A DNA stretch of 64,000 nucleotides from Streptomyces katrae (GTDB taxonomy: Bacteria; Actinomycetota; Actinomycetes; Streptomycetales; Streptomycetaceae), in the NCBI RefSeq assembly GCF_002028425.1, contig NZ_CP020042.1, forward strand, positions 1,674,001 through 1,738,000. The letters are read 5' to 3'. Within the stretch, counting starts at the first letter, position 1. Each line of letters begins with the position of its first letter. The notes below the pieces were generated by a model. That model was given only the letters and a program-made list of their open reading frames with translations. It searched no databases and was not told the origin of the DNA. The position numbers and the translations under genes were made by a program. Shown one piece after another: positions 8,285 to 16,550 of this stretch.

Positions 8285-9742
8285 ATGGCCGAAGACCTTT
8301 CCACCGCGCCCGCATCACCCGCCGTCGGGGACACCGACGCCGAGTACCTCCAGCGCCGGACCCTGCGCCGCGGCAGCGCCGGCTGGCTGCTGCTGACCGG
8401 GCTCGGCGTCGCCTACGTCGTCTCCGGGGACTACTCCGGCTGGAACGTGGGCCTGTCCAAGGGCGGCTTCGGCGGCCTGGCCGTCGCCACGGTGCTCATG
8501 GGCGCCATGTACGCCTGCCTGGTCTTCTCCCTCGCCGAACTGTCCACCATCCTGCCCACGGCGGGCGGTGGTTACGGCTTCGCCCGCCGCGCGCTGGGCC
8601 CCTGGGGCGGCTTCCTGACCGGTACCGCCATCCTCATCGAGTACGTCCTGGCCCCGGCGGCGATCGTCATCTTCATCGGCGACTACGTCGAATCCCTGGG
8701 CCTGTTCGGGCTGACCTCCAGCTGGCCGGTCTACCTCGGCTGCTTCGTCGTCTTCATCGGCGTCCACCTGTGGGGCGTGGGCGAGGCCCTGCGCTTCAGC
8801 CTCGTCGTCACCGCCATCGCCGTGGCCGCCCTGCTGGTCTTCGCCGCCGGCGCGCTGACCGGCTTCGACGCGGCCTCCCTCGACAACATCCCGGTGGACA
8901 CCGGTGCGTTCGGCTCCGGCTCCTGGCTGCCGTTCGGCGTCCTCGGCATCTGGGCCGCGTTCCCCTTCGGCATGTGGTTCTTCCTCGGCGTCGAGGGCGT
9001 CCCGCTGGCGGCGGAGGAGGCCAAGGACCCGGTCCGCTCCATGCCGAAGGCCCTGGCCATCTCCATGGGCATCCTCGCGCTCCTCGCCCTGGTCACCTTC
9101 GTCGCCGCCACCGGCGCGCAGGGCGCCGACGCCGTGAAGTCCGCGGGCAACCCCCTGGTCGTGGCCCTGGAGGGGGACGGCGGCCCGACCGCGCTGAGCC
9201 GCTTCGTCAACTACGCGGGCCTCGCCGGCCTCGTCGCCTCCTTCTTCTCCCTCATCTACGCGGGCTCCCGCCAGCTGTTCGCCCTCTCCCGGGCCGGATA
9301 CCTGCCGCGCTTCCTTTCCCTCACCTCCCGGCGCAAGGCGCCGTACCTCGGACTGGTGATCCCCGGCGCGATCGGTTTCGCCCTCGCGGCGGCCACCGGC
9401 AACGGGGCGCGGATGCTGAACGTCGCGGTGTTCGGGGCGACCATCTCCTACGCCCTGATGGCCCTCTCCCACATCGTGCTGCGCCGCCGCGAACCCGGCC
9501 TGGAACGGCCGTACCGCACCCCCGGAGGGGTCCTGACCTCGTCCGTCGCCTTCGTCCTCGCCCTTTCGGCGCTGGTCGCCACCTTCCTGGTGGACGTCGA
9601 CGCGGCGCTCATCGCCCTCGCCGTGTACGCCGTCGCCCTCGCCTACTTCGCCTTCTACAGCCGCCACCGGCTCGTGGCCTCCGCGCCCGAGGAGGAGTTC
9701 GCCGCGCTTGCGGAAGCCGAGGCGGAGTTGACCAGAGACTGA
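8285..9742 (+). CDS. eat: Ethanolamine permease (APC superfamily, EAT type)
   Basis: A 485-residue integral membrane protein with about 12 hydrophobic helices. The first helix region contains YVVSGDYSGWNVGLSKGGFGG, a signature of the ethanolamine transporter branch of the amino acid-polyamine-organocation family. Further family features are SLAELSTILPTAGGGYGFARRALG and the EGVPLAAEEAKDP loop. ATG at 8285 follows CAGGAG. It should carry ethanolamine across the cytoplasmic membrane. It lies between the FadR-type regulator and the gamma-glutamyl hydrolase gene, 53 bp before the latter. This permease type is the best sequence evidence that the locus handles ethanolamine rather than putrescine. 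Specificity within APC families can drift, so the substrate is likely but not proven. Confidence 0.8.
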   Translation: MAEDLSTAPASPAVGDTDAEYLQRRTLRRGSAGWLLLTGLGVAYVVSGDYSGWNVGLSKGGFGGLAVATVLMGAMYACLVFSLAELSTILPTAGGGYGFARRALGPWGGFLTGTAILIEYVLAPAAIVIFIGDYVESLGLFGLTSSWPVYLGCFVVFIGVHLWGVGEALRFSLVVTAIAVAALLVFAAGALTGFDAASLDNIPVDTGAFGSGSWLPFGVLGIWAAFPFGMWFFLGVEGVPLAAEEAKDPVRSMPKALAISMGILALLALVTFVAATGAQGADAVKSAGNPLVVALEGDGGPTALSRFVNYAGLAGLVASFFSLIYAGSRQLFALSRAGYLPRFLSLTSRRKAPYLGLVIPGAIGFALAAATGNGARMLNVAVFGATISYALMALSHIVLRRREPGLERPYRTPGGVLTSSVAFVLALSALVATFLVDVDAALIALAVYAVALAYFAFYSRHRLVASAPEEEFAALAEAEAELTRD

Positions 9743-9795
9743 AATCCTGCTCCCGCACCCTGCTCCGCTTCCGGCACCACCCTGGAGGTAACACC

Positions 9796-10503
9796 GTGCC
9801 CAGGCCGCTCATCGGCATCACGACCTACGTGGAGGCGTCCACCCGCTACGGGGTGTGGGACCTTCCGACGTCCCTCGTCCCGTCCGGCTACTACGAACTG
9901 GTCCAGGCGGCGGGCGGCGCGGCCGTCCTGCTGCCGCCCGACGACGCGGAGCGGGCGGCGGAGGTGCTGGGACGGCTCGACGGGCTCGTCGTCTCCGGCG
10001 GCCCGGACGTGGACCCCCTGCGGTACGGGGCCGAGCGCGACCCCCGTACGGGCGCACCCGCGACGGTCCGCGACGAGTGGGAACTGGCCCTGCTCCGGGC
10101 CGCCCTGGCCGACGGGGTGCCGCTCCTGGGCATCTGCCGCGGCATGCAGGCGCTGAACGTGGCCCTGGGCGGCACGCTGATCCAGCACATCGACGGCCAC
10201 GTCGACACCCCCGGGGTCACCTCCTGGCACCCCGTCACCCCGGTGCCCGGCACCCGGTACGCGGAGCTGGTCCCGGAGGTCGCGGAGGTCCCGACGTACC
10301 ACCACCAGGCGGTGGACCGCCTCGGCCGGGGGCTGGTCGTCTCGGCGTACGCGCAGGACGGCACGGTCGAGGCCATCGAGGACCCCGACCGGTCGAAGTG
10401 GGTCGTGGGCGTGCAGTGGCACCCCGAGCGGGACAAGGACACCCGGGTGATGGCCTCCCTGGTCGAGGCGGCCGCCGACCGCCGGCCGGTCCCGGTGGCC
10501 TGA
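9796..10503 (+). CDS. Gamma-glutamyl hydrolase, class I amidotransferase fold (PuuD-like)
   Basis: A 235-residue peptidase C26 family protein. The nucleophile elbow LGICRGMQ places Cys at 114, and the His-Glu pair is in QWHPE (His209, Glu211). An oxyanion-type glycine strip SGGPDVDP comes earlier. GTG at 9796 follows TGGAGG. Relatives such as E. coli PuuD hydrolyse gamma-glutamyl-GABA. Here the expected substrate is gamma-glutamylglycine from the glnA4, SDR and ALDH steps, giving glutamate and glycine. It is the third gene of the plus-strand arm of the locus and is followed by about 180 bp of GC-rich spacer with no gene. Confidence 0.85.
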   Translation: MPRPLIGITTYVEASTRYGVWDLPTSLVPSGYYELVQAAGGAAVLLPPDDAERAAEVLGRLDGLVVSGGPDVDPLRYGAERDPRTGAPATVRDEWELALLRAALADGVPLLGICRGMQALNVALGGTLIQHIDGHVDTPGVTSWHPVTPVPGTRYAELVPEVAEVPTYHHQAVDRLGRGLVVSAYAQDGTVEAIEDPDRSKWVVGVQWHPERDKDTRVMASLVEAAADRRPVPVA

Positions 10504-10679
10504 CCCCGCCCCACCCCCGCGGGCCCCGGCGCCCCCTCCCCGCGCCGGGGCCCGCGCATCCGCCCGCCTGCCGGTGCGGCCGGCGCCGGAGTCGAGCGGC
10601 CGGCGGGCGGGCCCGGGCCGCCCTCCGCCGCGAGGCGTGGGGCCGCCCCGTCGCCCCGTCGCATCGTCGCCCGGGCGGC

Positions 10680-11603
10680 CTACGGGCGGCGGCGGGTCAG
10701 TGACAGGAGGTCCCGCGCCGGGCCCGCCGGGCGGGCCCCCGACGGCCAGACGGCGCGCAGCGCCCGGGCGAGCGCGGCGCCCGGAACCGGGACCTCGACC
10801 AGCCGGCGGGCCGCGAGTTCGTCGCCCAGCGCCAGCTCCGACAGGACGCACGGCCCCGCACCGCTCAGCGCGGCCGCCTTCACGGCGGTGGTGGAGGCGA
10901 GCTCCAGCAGCGGGGCCGCCACCCCGCCCGAGGGGGCCAGCGCGGCGTCGAGGACCTGCCGGGTGCCCGAGCCGCGCTCCCGCAGGATCAGCGCCGTCGA
11001 CGCCAGTTCCCCCGCCGCCACCCCCTTCGAGCGCCGCGCCCAGGGGTGCCCCGGTGCCACCGCCACCACCAGGCGGTCCTGGGCGATGACCGCCGAGTCC
11101 AGGCCGTCGGGGACGCTGAGCCCCTCCACGAAGCCGAGGTCGGCCTCGTGGGTCAGCACCCGCTGGGCCACGTCCGCCGAGTTCCCGGCGTGCAGGGACA
11201 CCGCCGTGTCGGGCCGCTCGCCGCGCAGGGCGATCAGCCAGCCCGGCAGCAGGTACTCGGCGATGGTCATGCTGGCGGCCACCCGCAGCCGCGAGTCCCG
11301 CCGCCCGCGCAACGCCTGCGCGCCCGCGTCGAAGGCCTCGGCCGCCTCCACCACCCGCCGGGCCCAGTCCGTGACCAGCGCGCCCTCCGCCGTCAGCGTC
11401 GAGCCGCGCGGGGAGCGGTCCACCAAGGCGACCCCCAGCCGGGTCTCCATCGCCCGGATCCGGCTGCTCGCCGCCGGCTGCGTGATGCCCAGGCGGCGCG
11501 CCGCACGGCTCAGGCTGCCGACCCGCGCCACCGTGAGCAGCAGCTCCAGTGCGCCCAGGTCCGGCACCCGGTGTGCGAGCGGAACCATCTCCTCGTTACC
11601 CAT
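10680..11603 (-). CDS. LysR-family regulator
   Basis: A 307-residue LysR regulator. The winged helix is at about residues 15-75 (LLLTVARVGSLSRAARRLGITQPAASSRIR in part), followed by a coiled linker and a periplasmic-binding-like effector domain from about 95. It is divergent from the TDT transporter gene with a 70-bp gap, the usual LysR arrangement with its target. There is no Shine-Dalgarno before ATG 11603; TAAACT sits 6 bp upstream, so the message may be leaderless. An alternative ATG six codons in has GAGGAG directly abutting it, too close to work well. The effector is unknown; a small organic acid or sulfite would suit the transporter family. Confidence 0.85.
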   Translation of the reverse strand: MGNEEMVPLAHRVPDLGALELLLTVARVGSLSRAARRLGITQPAASSRIRAMETRLGVALVDRSPRGSTLTAEGALVTDWARRVVEAAEAFDAGAQALRGRRDSRLRVAASMTIAEYLLPGWLIALRGERPDTAVSLHAGNSADVAQRVLTHEADLGFVEGLSVPDGLDSAVIAQDRLVVAVAPGHPWARRSKGVAAGELASTALILRERGSGTRQVLDAALAPSGGVAAPLLELASTTAVKAAALSGAGPCVLSELALGDELAARRLVEVPVPGAALARALRAVWPSGARPAGPARDLLSLTRRRP

Positions 11604-11609
11604 AACATC

Positions 11610-11615
11610 AGTTTA
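11610..11615 (-). promoter_or_regulatory. -10 TAAACT for leaderless LysR gene
   Basis: TAAACT read on the minus strand ends 6 bases before the ATG, with no ribosome site between. This spacing fits transcription starting at the start codon. Confidence 0.45.
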
Positions 11616-11673
11616 TGGCCTGATAGACACGCGGCCTCTGCCGGACGGCCCCGGCGGACGGGACGCTGGACCC

Positions 11674-12798
11674 ATGGCCACCACCACCGTGCGACCCCGC
11701 ACCGTCATCAACAGCGCACCCCGGACCCACAAGGCCCCCGCGCTGCGCCACCTCGGCCCCAACTGGTACGCCTCCGTCATGGGTACGGCGATCATCGCGA
11801 ACGCCGGGGCCACCCTCCCCTACCAGCTCCCGGGCCAGCGCGTGGCCTGCCAGCTCGTCTGGGCGCTGTCCGCCGCGGCCCTCGCCGTCCTGCTCGCCGC
11901 CCGCGCCGGGCACTGGCTCCACCACCGCGACCAGGCCCGCGCCCACCTCCTCGACCCGGCCGTCGCCCCCTTCTACGGATGTCTGGCGATGGCCCTGCTG
12001 GCGGTCGGCGGCGGCACGCTCATCGTCGGCAAGGACCTGATCGGGACCGGCGCCGCCGTCGCCGTGGACACCGTCCTGTTCACCGCCGGCACCCTGACCG
12101 GCCTGGTGATGGCCGTGGTGGTGCCCTACCTGATGGTGGTCCGGCACAAGGTCGAGGCCTCGCAGGCCACCCCCGTGTGGCTGCTGCCCGTGGTCTCCCC
12201 CATGGTCTCCGCCGCCGTCGGTCCCCTGCTGGTCCCCCACCTGCCCGCCGGCCAGCCCCGCGAGGCCCTGCTGCTGGCCTGCTACGCCATGTTCGGCGTG
12301 AGCCTCATGGCCACCCTGCTGCTGCTCCCCCTGGTCTTCGGCCGGCTGATCGTGAGCGGACCCCTGCCCCTGGCGCTGACCCCGGCCCTGTTCCTGGTCC
12401 TCGGCCCCCTCGGCCAGTCGACCACCGCCGTCAACCAGCTCGCCGACGTGGCCCCCGGCGCCATCGGCGCCCCCTACGCCCAGGCCCTCGGCGCCTTCGC
12501 CGTCGTCTACGGAGTGCCCGTGATGGGCTTCGCCCTGCTGTGGCTGGCCCTGGCCGCCTCGATGCTGGTCCGCGCCGCCCGCGGCGGCATGGGCTTCGCG
12601 ATGACCTGGTGGGCACTGACCTTCCCCGTCGGCACCTGCGTGACCGGCGCCGCCGGGCTGGCCCGGCACACCGGGCTGGACGCCTTCGCCTGGCTGGCCG
12701 CCGCCCTGTTCCTGGGCCTGGTCACCGCCTGGCTGCCGGCCGCCGTCCACACCCTGCGCGGCCTCTTCAGCGGCCGGCTGCTGCCGAAGACCGCCTGA
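11674..12798 (+). CDS. TDT/TehA-family transporter (dicarboxylate/sulfite/tellurite type)
   Basis: A 374-residue polytopic membrane protein with about ten hydrophobic helices. The N-terminal PNWYASVMGTAIIAN matches the first helix of the tellurite-resistance/dicarboxylate transporter family, which also includes malate and sulfite exporters and plant SLAC1. It has no soluble domain. ATG at 11674 has only a weak GGA upstream. The divergent LysR gene probably controls it. Its last 32 bases overlap the end of the convergent BtuF-like gene. The substrate cannot be assigned from sequence. Confidence 0.8.
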   Translation: MATTTVRPRTVINSAPRTHKAPALRHLGPNWYASVMGTAIIANAGATLPYQLPGQRVACQLVWALSAAALAVLLAARAGHWLHHRDQARAHLLDPAVAPFYGCLAMALLAVGGGTLIVGKDLIGTGAAVAVDTVLFTAGTLTGLVMAVVVPYLMVVRHKVEASQATPVWLLPVVSPMVSAAVGPLLVPHLPAGQPREALLLACYAMFGVSLMATLLLLPLVFGRLIVSGPLPLALTPALFLVLGPLGQSTTAVNQLADVAPGAIGAPYAQALGAFAVVYGVPVMGFALLWLALAASMLVRAARGGMGFAMTWWALTFPVGTCVTGAAGLARHTGLDAFAWLAAALFLGLVTAWLPAAVHTLRGLFSGRLLPKTA

Positions 12799-13498
12799 GC
12801 GCCGCCCCCAGGACGGCCGGCGCCTGCGCCAGCGAAGGCCCGTACCAGGTGAGGTGACGGCCGCTGACCAGCGCGGCCCGGAGGCCCGGAAAGGCCTCCG
12901 GGCCGTCCTGCGCGGTGAAGGCGTAGGGCTCGTCGGGGAGCACCACCAGATCGCAGCCGCTCGCCGTCAGCTCGGCGAGCGGCACCTTCGGATACCGCTC
13001 CGGGTGCCCGGCGTACACGTTGCGGACCCCCAGCCGGGCGAGCAGGTCGCCCGCGAAGGTGTCCCGGCCCAGCACCATCCACGGTCGGCGCCACACCGGC
13101 ACGAAGGCCGTGAAGGAGCCCGCGGGCTCCACCCCGGACCAGACCTCTTCGGCACGGTCCAGCCACTCGGGCCGCTCCAGCCCCAGCGCCCCCACCAGCA
13201 GCCGGTCCAGCTCGGAGAAGGCCTGCGGCAGGTCGCGGACCTCGGTGACCAGCACCTCCAGACCGGCCGCGCGCAGCGCCGCCAGGTCGGGGGCCCGGTT
13301 CTCCTCCTCGTTGGCGATCACCAGGTCCGGGCGCAGCCGTACGATCGCCCCCACGTCGGGGTTCTTCGTCCCCCCGATCCGTACCGCCTCCCCCAGGTCC
13401 GCCGGGTGCGTGCACCAGTCCGTGACCCCGACGAGCCGCCCCGGCGCCGACACGGCGACCGCCTCCGTGAGGGAGGGCACGAGCGAGACGACGCGCAC
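12767..13498 (-). CDS. BtuF-like helical-backbone binding protein without signal peptide
   Basis: A 243-residue protein of the periplasmic-binding-protein class III fold (BtuF/FepB type): VVSLVPSLTEAV, DWCTHPADLGEAVRIGGTKNPD, a central helix and LVVLPDEPYAF. Unlike transport components it starts at the mature fold, with no signal peptide or lipobox, so it should be cytoplasmic. No permease or ATPase gene is nearby. GTG at 13498 is 4 bp after the stop of the XRE-cupin gene, so the two are co-translated. Its 3' end overlaps the transporter gene by 32 bp. It may bind a corrinoid or another small ligand and report to the regulator, but no function is shown. Confidence 0.75.
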   Translation of the reverse strand: MRVVSLVPSLTEAVAVSAPGRLVGVTDWCTHPADLGEAVRIGGTKNPDVGAIVRLRPDLVIANEEENRAPDLAALRAAGLEVLVTEVRDLPQAFSELDRLLVGALGLERPEWLDRAEEVWSGVEPAGSFTAFVPVWRRPWMVLGRDTFAGDLLARLGVRNVYAGHPERYPKVPLAELTASGCDLVVLPDEPYAFTAQDGPEAFPGLRAALVSGRHLTWYGPSLAQAPAVLGAALRRSSAAAGR

Positions 13499-13502
13499 CG
13501 GC

Positions 13503-14174
13503 TCAGTGCTCCGGGGACGGCGGCTCGGAGGTGGCGTGGATGTGCTCTCCGACGGCCACGACGAGGAGCCGGGTGTCCTCGCTCGTGGCCCGCCAGCGGT
13601 GGCGCACCCCGCCGGACAGGAACAGCGCGTCCCCCTCCTCCAGCCGGTACGCCCGCCCCTCGGCCTCCACCTGGCAGGCCCCCGCGACCACGTACATCAG
13701 CTCGTCGTTGCGGTGCTGGTACTCGCGGCCGGCGTCCTGGTCGCCGCTGAACTCCAGCGCGTGCAGCTGGTGGTGGCCCCGTACGAGGGGGCGCACTCCG
13801 CCCACCGGCCCGAGCCCGGAGTCGTCGCCGGCCCGCACCAGGTCCACCGTGCGGGCCGTGTCGGAGGCGGCGAGCAGGTCGACCGCCGTGGTCTCCAGGG
13901 CGTCCGCGACCCGCTCCAGCGAGCGCATGCTGGGGCGGGCGCGCTCGTTCTCTATCTGGCTGAGGAAGGGCACGGACAGCCCGCTGCGCGCCGACACCGC
14001 GGCCAGCGTGAGGTGGAGCGCCCGGCGCCGTTTGCGCACCGCGACGCCCACCCGCAGCGGCTGCTCCTTGGCGTCCTTCTCCTTGTCGTTCACGTCGGGG
14101 CCGCCCGCCCGGGCGAAGCCGTACTCCGTGCCGTCCGAGGCTTCCGCGATGTTCCCGTCTTCCTTGCCGTTCAT
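13503..14174 (-). CDS. XRE-cupin transcription regulator
   Basis: A 223-residue regulator. A helix-turn-helix at about 43-97 (TLAAVSARSGLSVPFLSQIENERARPS in part) is followed by a C-terminal cupin at about 140-212 (HRNDELMYVVAG, LEEGDALFLSGGVRHRW), which normally senses a small molecule. ATG at 14174 follows GGGAGGG by about 11 bp. The segment PDMNGKED at the start is echoed 27 codons later by PDVNDKEK, with similar upstream DNA, so a GTG at 14093 is a real alternative start. It is coupled to the BtuF-like gene. The ligand and targets are unknown. Confidence 0.8.
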   Translation of the reverse strand: MNGKEDGNIAEASDGTEYGFARAGGPDVNDKEKDAKEQPLRVGVAVRKRRRALHLTLAAVSARSGLSVPFLSQIENERARPSMRSLERVADALETTAVDLLAASDTARTVDLVRAGDDSGLGPVGGVRPLVRGHHQLHALEFSGDQDAGREYQHRNDELMYVVAGACQVEAEGRAYRLEEGDALFLSGGVRHRWRATSEDTRLLVVAVGEHIHATSEPPSPEH

Positions 14175-14304
14175 GTCGGGGCTGCCCTCCCCTACCCGTC
14201 GTCGCACATCGGTGTGCTGTAAGCACCTTACGCAGCAACCGCCCCCGGAATCGCGCGCAAGGGACCTCCGGGCCGTTCCCCGGCCGATTCCCGTACCCGG
14301 GCGG

Positions 14305-16305
14305 TCACCCTGCGTGGCCGCCTCCCGCCTGCCACAGCACACGGTCGCCGTCGAGGATCACCGCGTCGCCGGCCGGGCGGACCAGGAGCCGGGCGCCGGG
14401 GTGGCCGGCGGTGCCGCTGCTCCAGGCGGCCGTGCCGTCGGCGGTGCGCACGGTGAGCTCGCCGTCGCCCGAGAAGACGGCCTCGCTGCCCTCGCCCGCG
14501 GTGCCGGCGCTCCACAGGTGCGCGCCGGAGGGGTCGAGCAGGACGAGGTCCCCGTCGGCGGCGAGGGTCAGCCGGGCCTCGCCGGCGTCGAGGACGTCAC
14601 CCACGCGCAGGACGGTGCCGCGGTGGACCTCCACGGAGACGTCGAGCCTGCCGTCGGCCAGGGCCCGCAGGGTGGGGATCGAGGGGGTGAAGGCGTAGAG
14701 GGCGCCCTCGGTGTGGACGAAGCGGCCGAAGCTCAGGGTGGTGGCGCGGCTGCCGGTCCCCGACTCGCTTTCGAAGGCGACCGGGGAGCCGGGGCCGAGG
14801 ACGGGGTCGGCGCCGGTGCGCGGGTTGCGGCCGGCCGGGAAGTCCGTGGCGTTGACCCACTGTCTGGCCACGAACTCGAACTGCTGGACCAGGTCGGCCT
14901 GGTAGCCGATGAACACCAGCCCGCGGGAGGCCCCGTTCGTGCCCCGGCCGGGCTCCTGCTGCGGGTCGTACGCGGGGCCGTAGGGGATGCCGCGCCGGAT
15001 GATGCGGTGGGTGTCGGTGACGGCGGGGTCCAGCGGGGGACGGCCGGGAAGGGGGACGATGCCGTCGCGCGGGTTGCCCTTGCGGATGTGCGCGAACAGC
15101 GGGGTGTGCCAGCCCTGCGGGTCGTCGCGGTAGGAGACGGCGGTCGGGCCGGTGCCGGCGGGGCAGGGCTGTTCGGCGAGCGGGCAGCGCGCGACGGGGG
15201 TGCCGCCGGGCCAGCGGCCCACCAGCCGGGCGGCGAGCCAGGTGTCGGTCGCGTCGGCGGGGGCGGCCCCGGCCCGCTTGAGGTCGGCGAGCCGCTCGCG
15301 GACCTGGGCCCACCAGCCGGGGACGTCCTGGGCGAGGCGGCGCACCACCTGGAAGGAGCCTCCGGTGGCCCAGGCGGGCAGCCCGGCGGGCCGCTTGCCG
15401 GCCTTCTCCTGGCCCACGATGAATTCCCCGGCGGGGACCAGCCGGGCGCCCGGCTTGCCCAGGACGGTGGTTCCGGTCGCCGGGTCGGGGGCGTGGAAGC
15501 CGCGCACCCCGGGCTGGCTGATGCCGTCGGTGAACCCGAAGTGCTCGTGACCGCGCAGCGCGCCGGGCAGGGTCCCGGCGTCCTGCCGGAAGACGAGGAC
15601 CCCCTGGGCGGCCCCGAGGGCCTGCTGGTGGCGGTCCACGGCTTCGGCGAGCTTGCGGGGGTCGTCCGCCGCGAGGTTGAGGATCGCGTGCACGGCGCGG
15701 TGCGGTCCCTCGCCGCCGAACACCCAGGAGTCGGGGGAGCTGTCGCCGGTGTCCCCGAGCGCCTCGGCGCGCTGGGCGGGGCCCTGGGCGAAGGCCTCGG
15801 CGGTGCTGCCGGGCGGCAGCGCCGGGAAGGGGTCCCGTCCGGCGAGGAAGCGCAGCCCGGCGTGGGTGAGGGACAGGCCGGTCCACTGGGCGGAGAGGGA
15901 GGCGGGGTCGGTGCCGCCCGCCTTGACCCGGGCGGCGCTGAAGGCGGCGTTGAACCTCGCCATCTCCTCGGTGGTGGAGATCTCCGGCAGCAGCCGGCGC
16001 AGCCAGCGGCGGGCCAGGACCGGGTCGCGGAAGCGCAGCAGCAGGAGGCAGGCCTGGTCCTTGCGGGAGCCGGCCAGGATGTCGCCCTGGGTGCTGCGGT
16101 CGGAGCGCAGGGGCAGGTCCGCGGCGCCCTCGGCCGGGGCGGGAGCGGCCTGCGCGGGTGCCGCCGCCGCAGGTGCGGGGGCCGGCGGCGGGGCCGTCGT
16201 CGCCGCGGCCGCGGTGCGGGGGCACACGGCCAGCGCGGCGGCGGCCACCGCCCCGGCCCTGATGACGGTCCTGCGGGCGGGTGCGGTGGACTCGGCGGCA
16301 TCCAT
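14305..16305 (-). CDS. Tat-exported DyP-type haem peroxidase with C-terminal B-lectin domain
   Basis: A 666-residue protein. A twin-arginine signal (ARRTVIRAG, residues 10-18) and Ala-rich core are followed by an Ala/Pro linker to about 62. The DyP peroxidase domain spans about 65-540: GFTDG at 257-261 (catalytic Asp260), FAHIRKGNPR with the likely haem-ligand His406, and RRGIPYG with the distal Arg437 or 438. Residues about 555-664 form a bulb-type lectin-like domain with repeats such as DGDLVLLDPSGAHLWSAGT and DGELTVRTADG. DyP enzymes oxidise dyes and phenolics with peroxide. The lectin would anchor it to glycans such as cell wall or plant polymers; that is inference. CAGGAG precedes ATG 16305. 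Typical DyPs end near residue 540. Confidence 0.85.
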   Translation of the reverse strand: MDAAESTAPARRTVIRAGAVAAAALAVCPRTAAAATTAPPPAPAPAAAAPAQAAPAPAEGAADLPLRSDRSTQGDILAGSRKDQACLLLLRFRDPVLARRWLRRLLPEISTTEEMARFNAAFSAARVKAGGTDPASLSAQWTGLSLTHAGLRFLAGRDPFPALPPGSTAEAFAQGPAQRAEALGDTGDSSPDSWVFGGEGPHRAVHAILNLAADDPRKLAEAVDRHQQALGAAQGVLVFRQDAGTLPGALRGHEHFGFTDGISQPGVRGFHAPDPATGTTVLGKPGARLVPAGEFIVGQEKAGKRPAGLPAWATGGSFQVVRRLAQDVPGWWAQVRERLADLKRAGAAPADATDTWLAARLVGRWPGGTPVARCPLAEQPCPAGTGPTAVSYRDDPQGWHTPLFAHIRKGNPRDGIVPLPGRPPLDPAVTDTHRIIRRGIPYGPAYDPQQEPGRGTNGASRGLVFIGYQADLVQQFEFVARQWVNATDFPAGRNPRTGADPVLGPGSPVAFESESGTGSRATTLSFGRFVHTEGALYAFTPSIPTLRALADGRLDVSVEVHRGTVLRVGDVLDAGEARLTLAADGDLVLLDPSGAHLWSAGTAGEGSEAVFSGDGELTVRTADGTAAWSSGTAGHPGARLLVRPAGDAVILDGDRVLWQAGGGHAG

Positions 16306-16483
16306 CGGGGCTCCTGGGTGGGGGTGGGGCGGGGCCGCGCCGCCCCCGCCCGCGCCGTACCGGTGGCGCGTGCGGGCAGGGCGCACGGAACTCCTCGCGC
16401 GGGGACCGGGCGCGGCCGAGCGGCCCGCCGTTGATCAACACCCTCGGGGAGGAAGCGCGGGCGCGCGCGCCGGAGGAACTGTT

Positions 16484-16497
16484 TGAGTGATCATTCA
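16484..16497. promoter_or_regulatory. Near-palindrome between DyP and exonuclease genes
   Basis: TGAGTGATCATTCA is a 14-base palindrome with one mismatched pair around a TGATCA core. It lies in the divergent spacer and could be a regulator site for either gene. No regulator can be named. Confidence 0.35.
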
Positions 16498-16550
16498 CCC
16501 ACCAGGGGTGACGGGCTGCGGCCAGGCGGCGTTACGGCATCATCGCCTGC

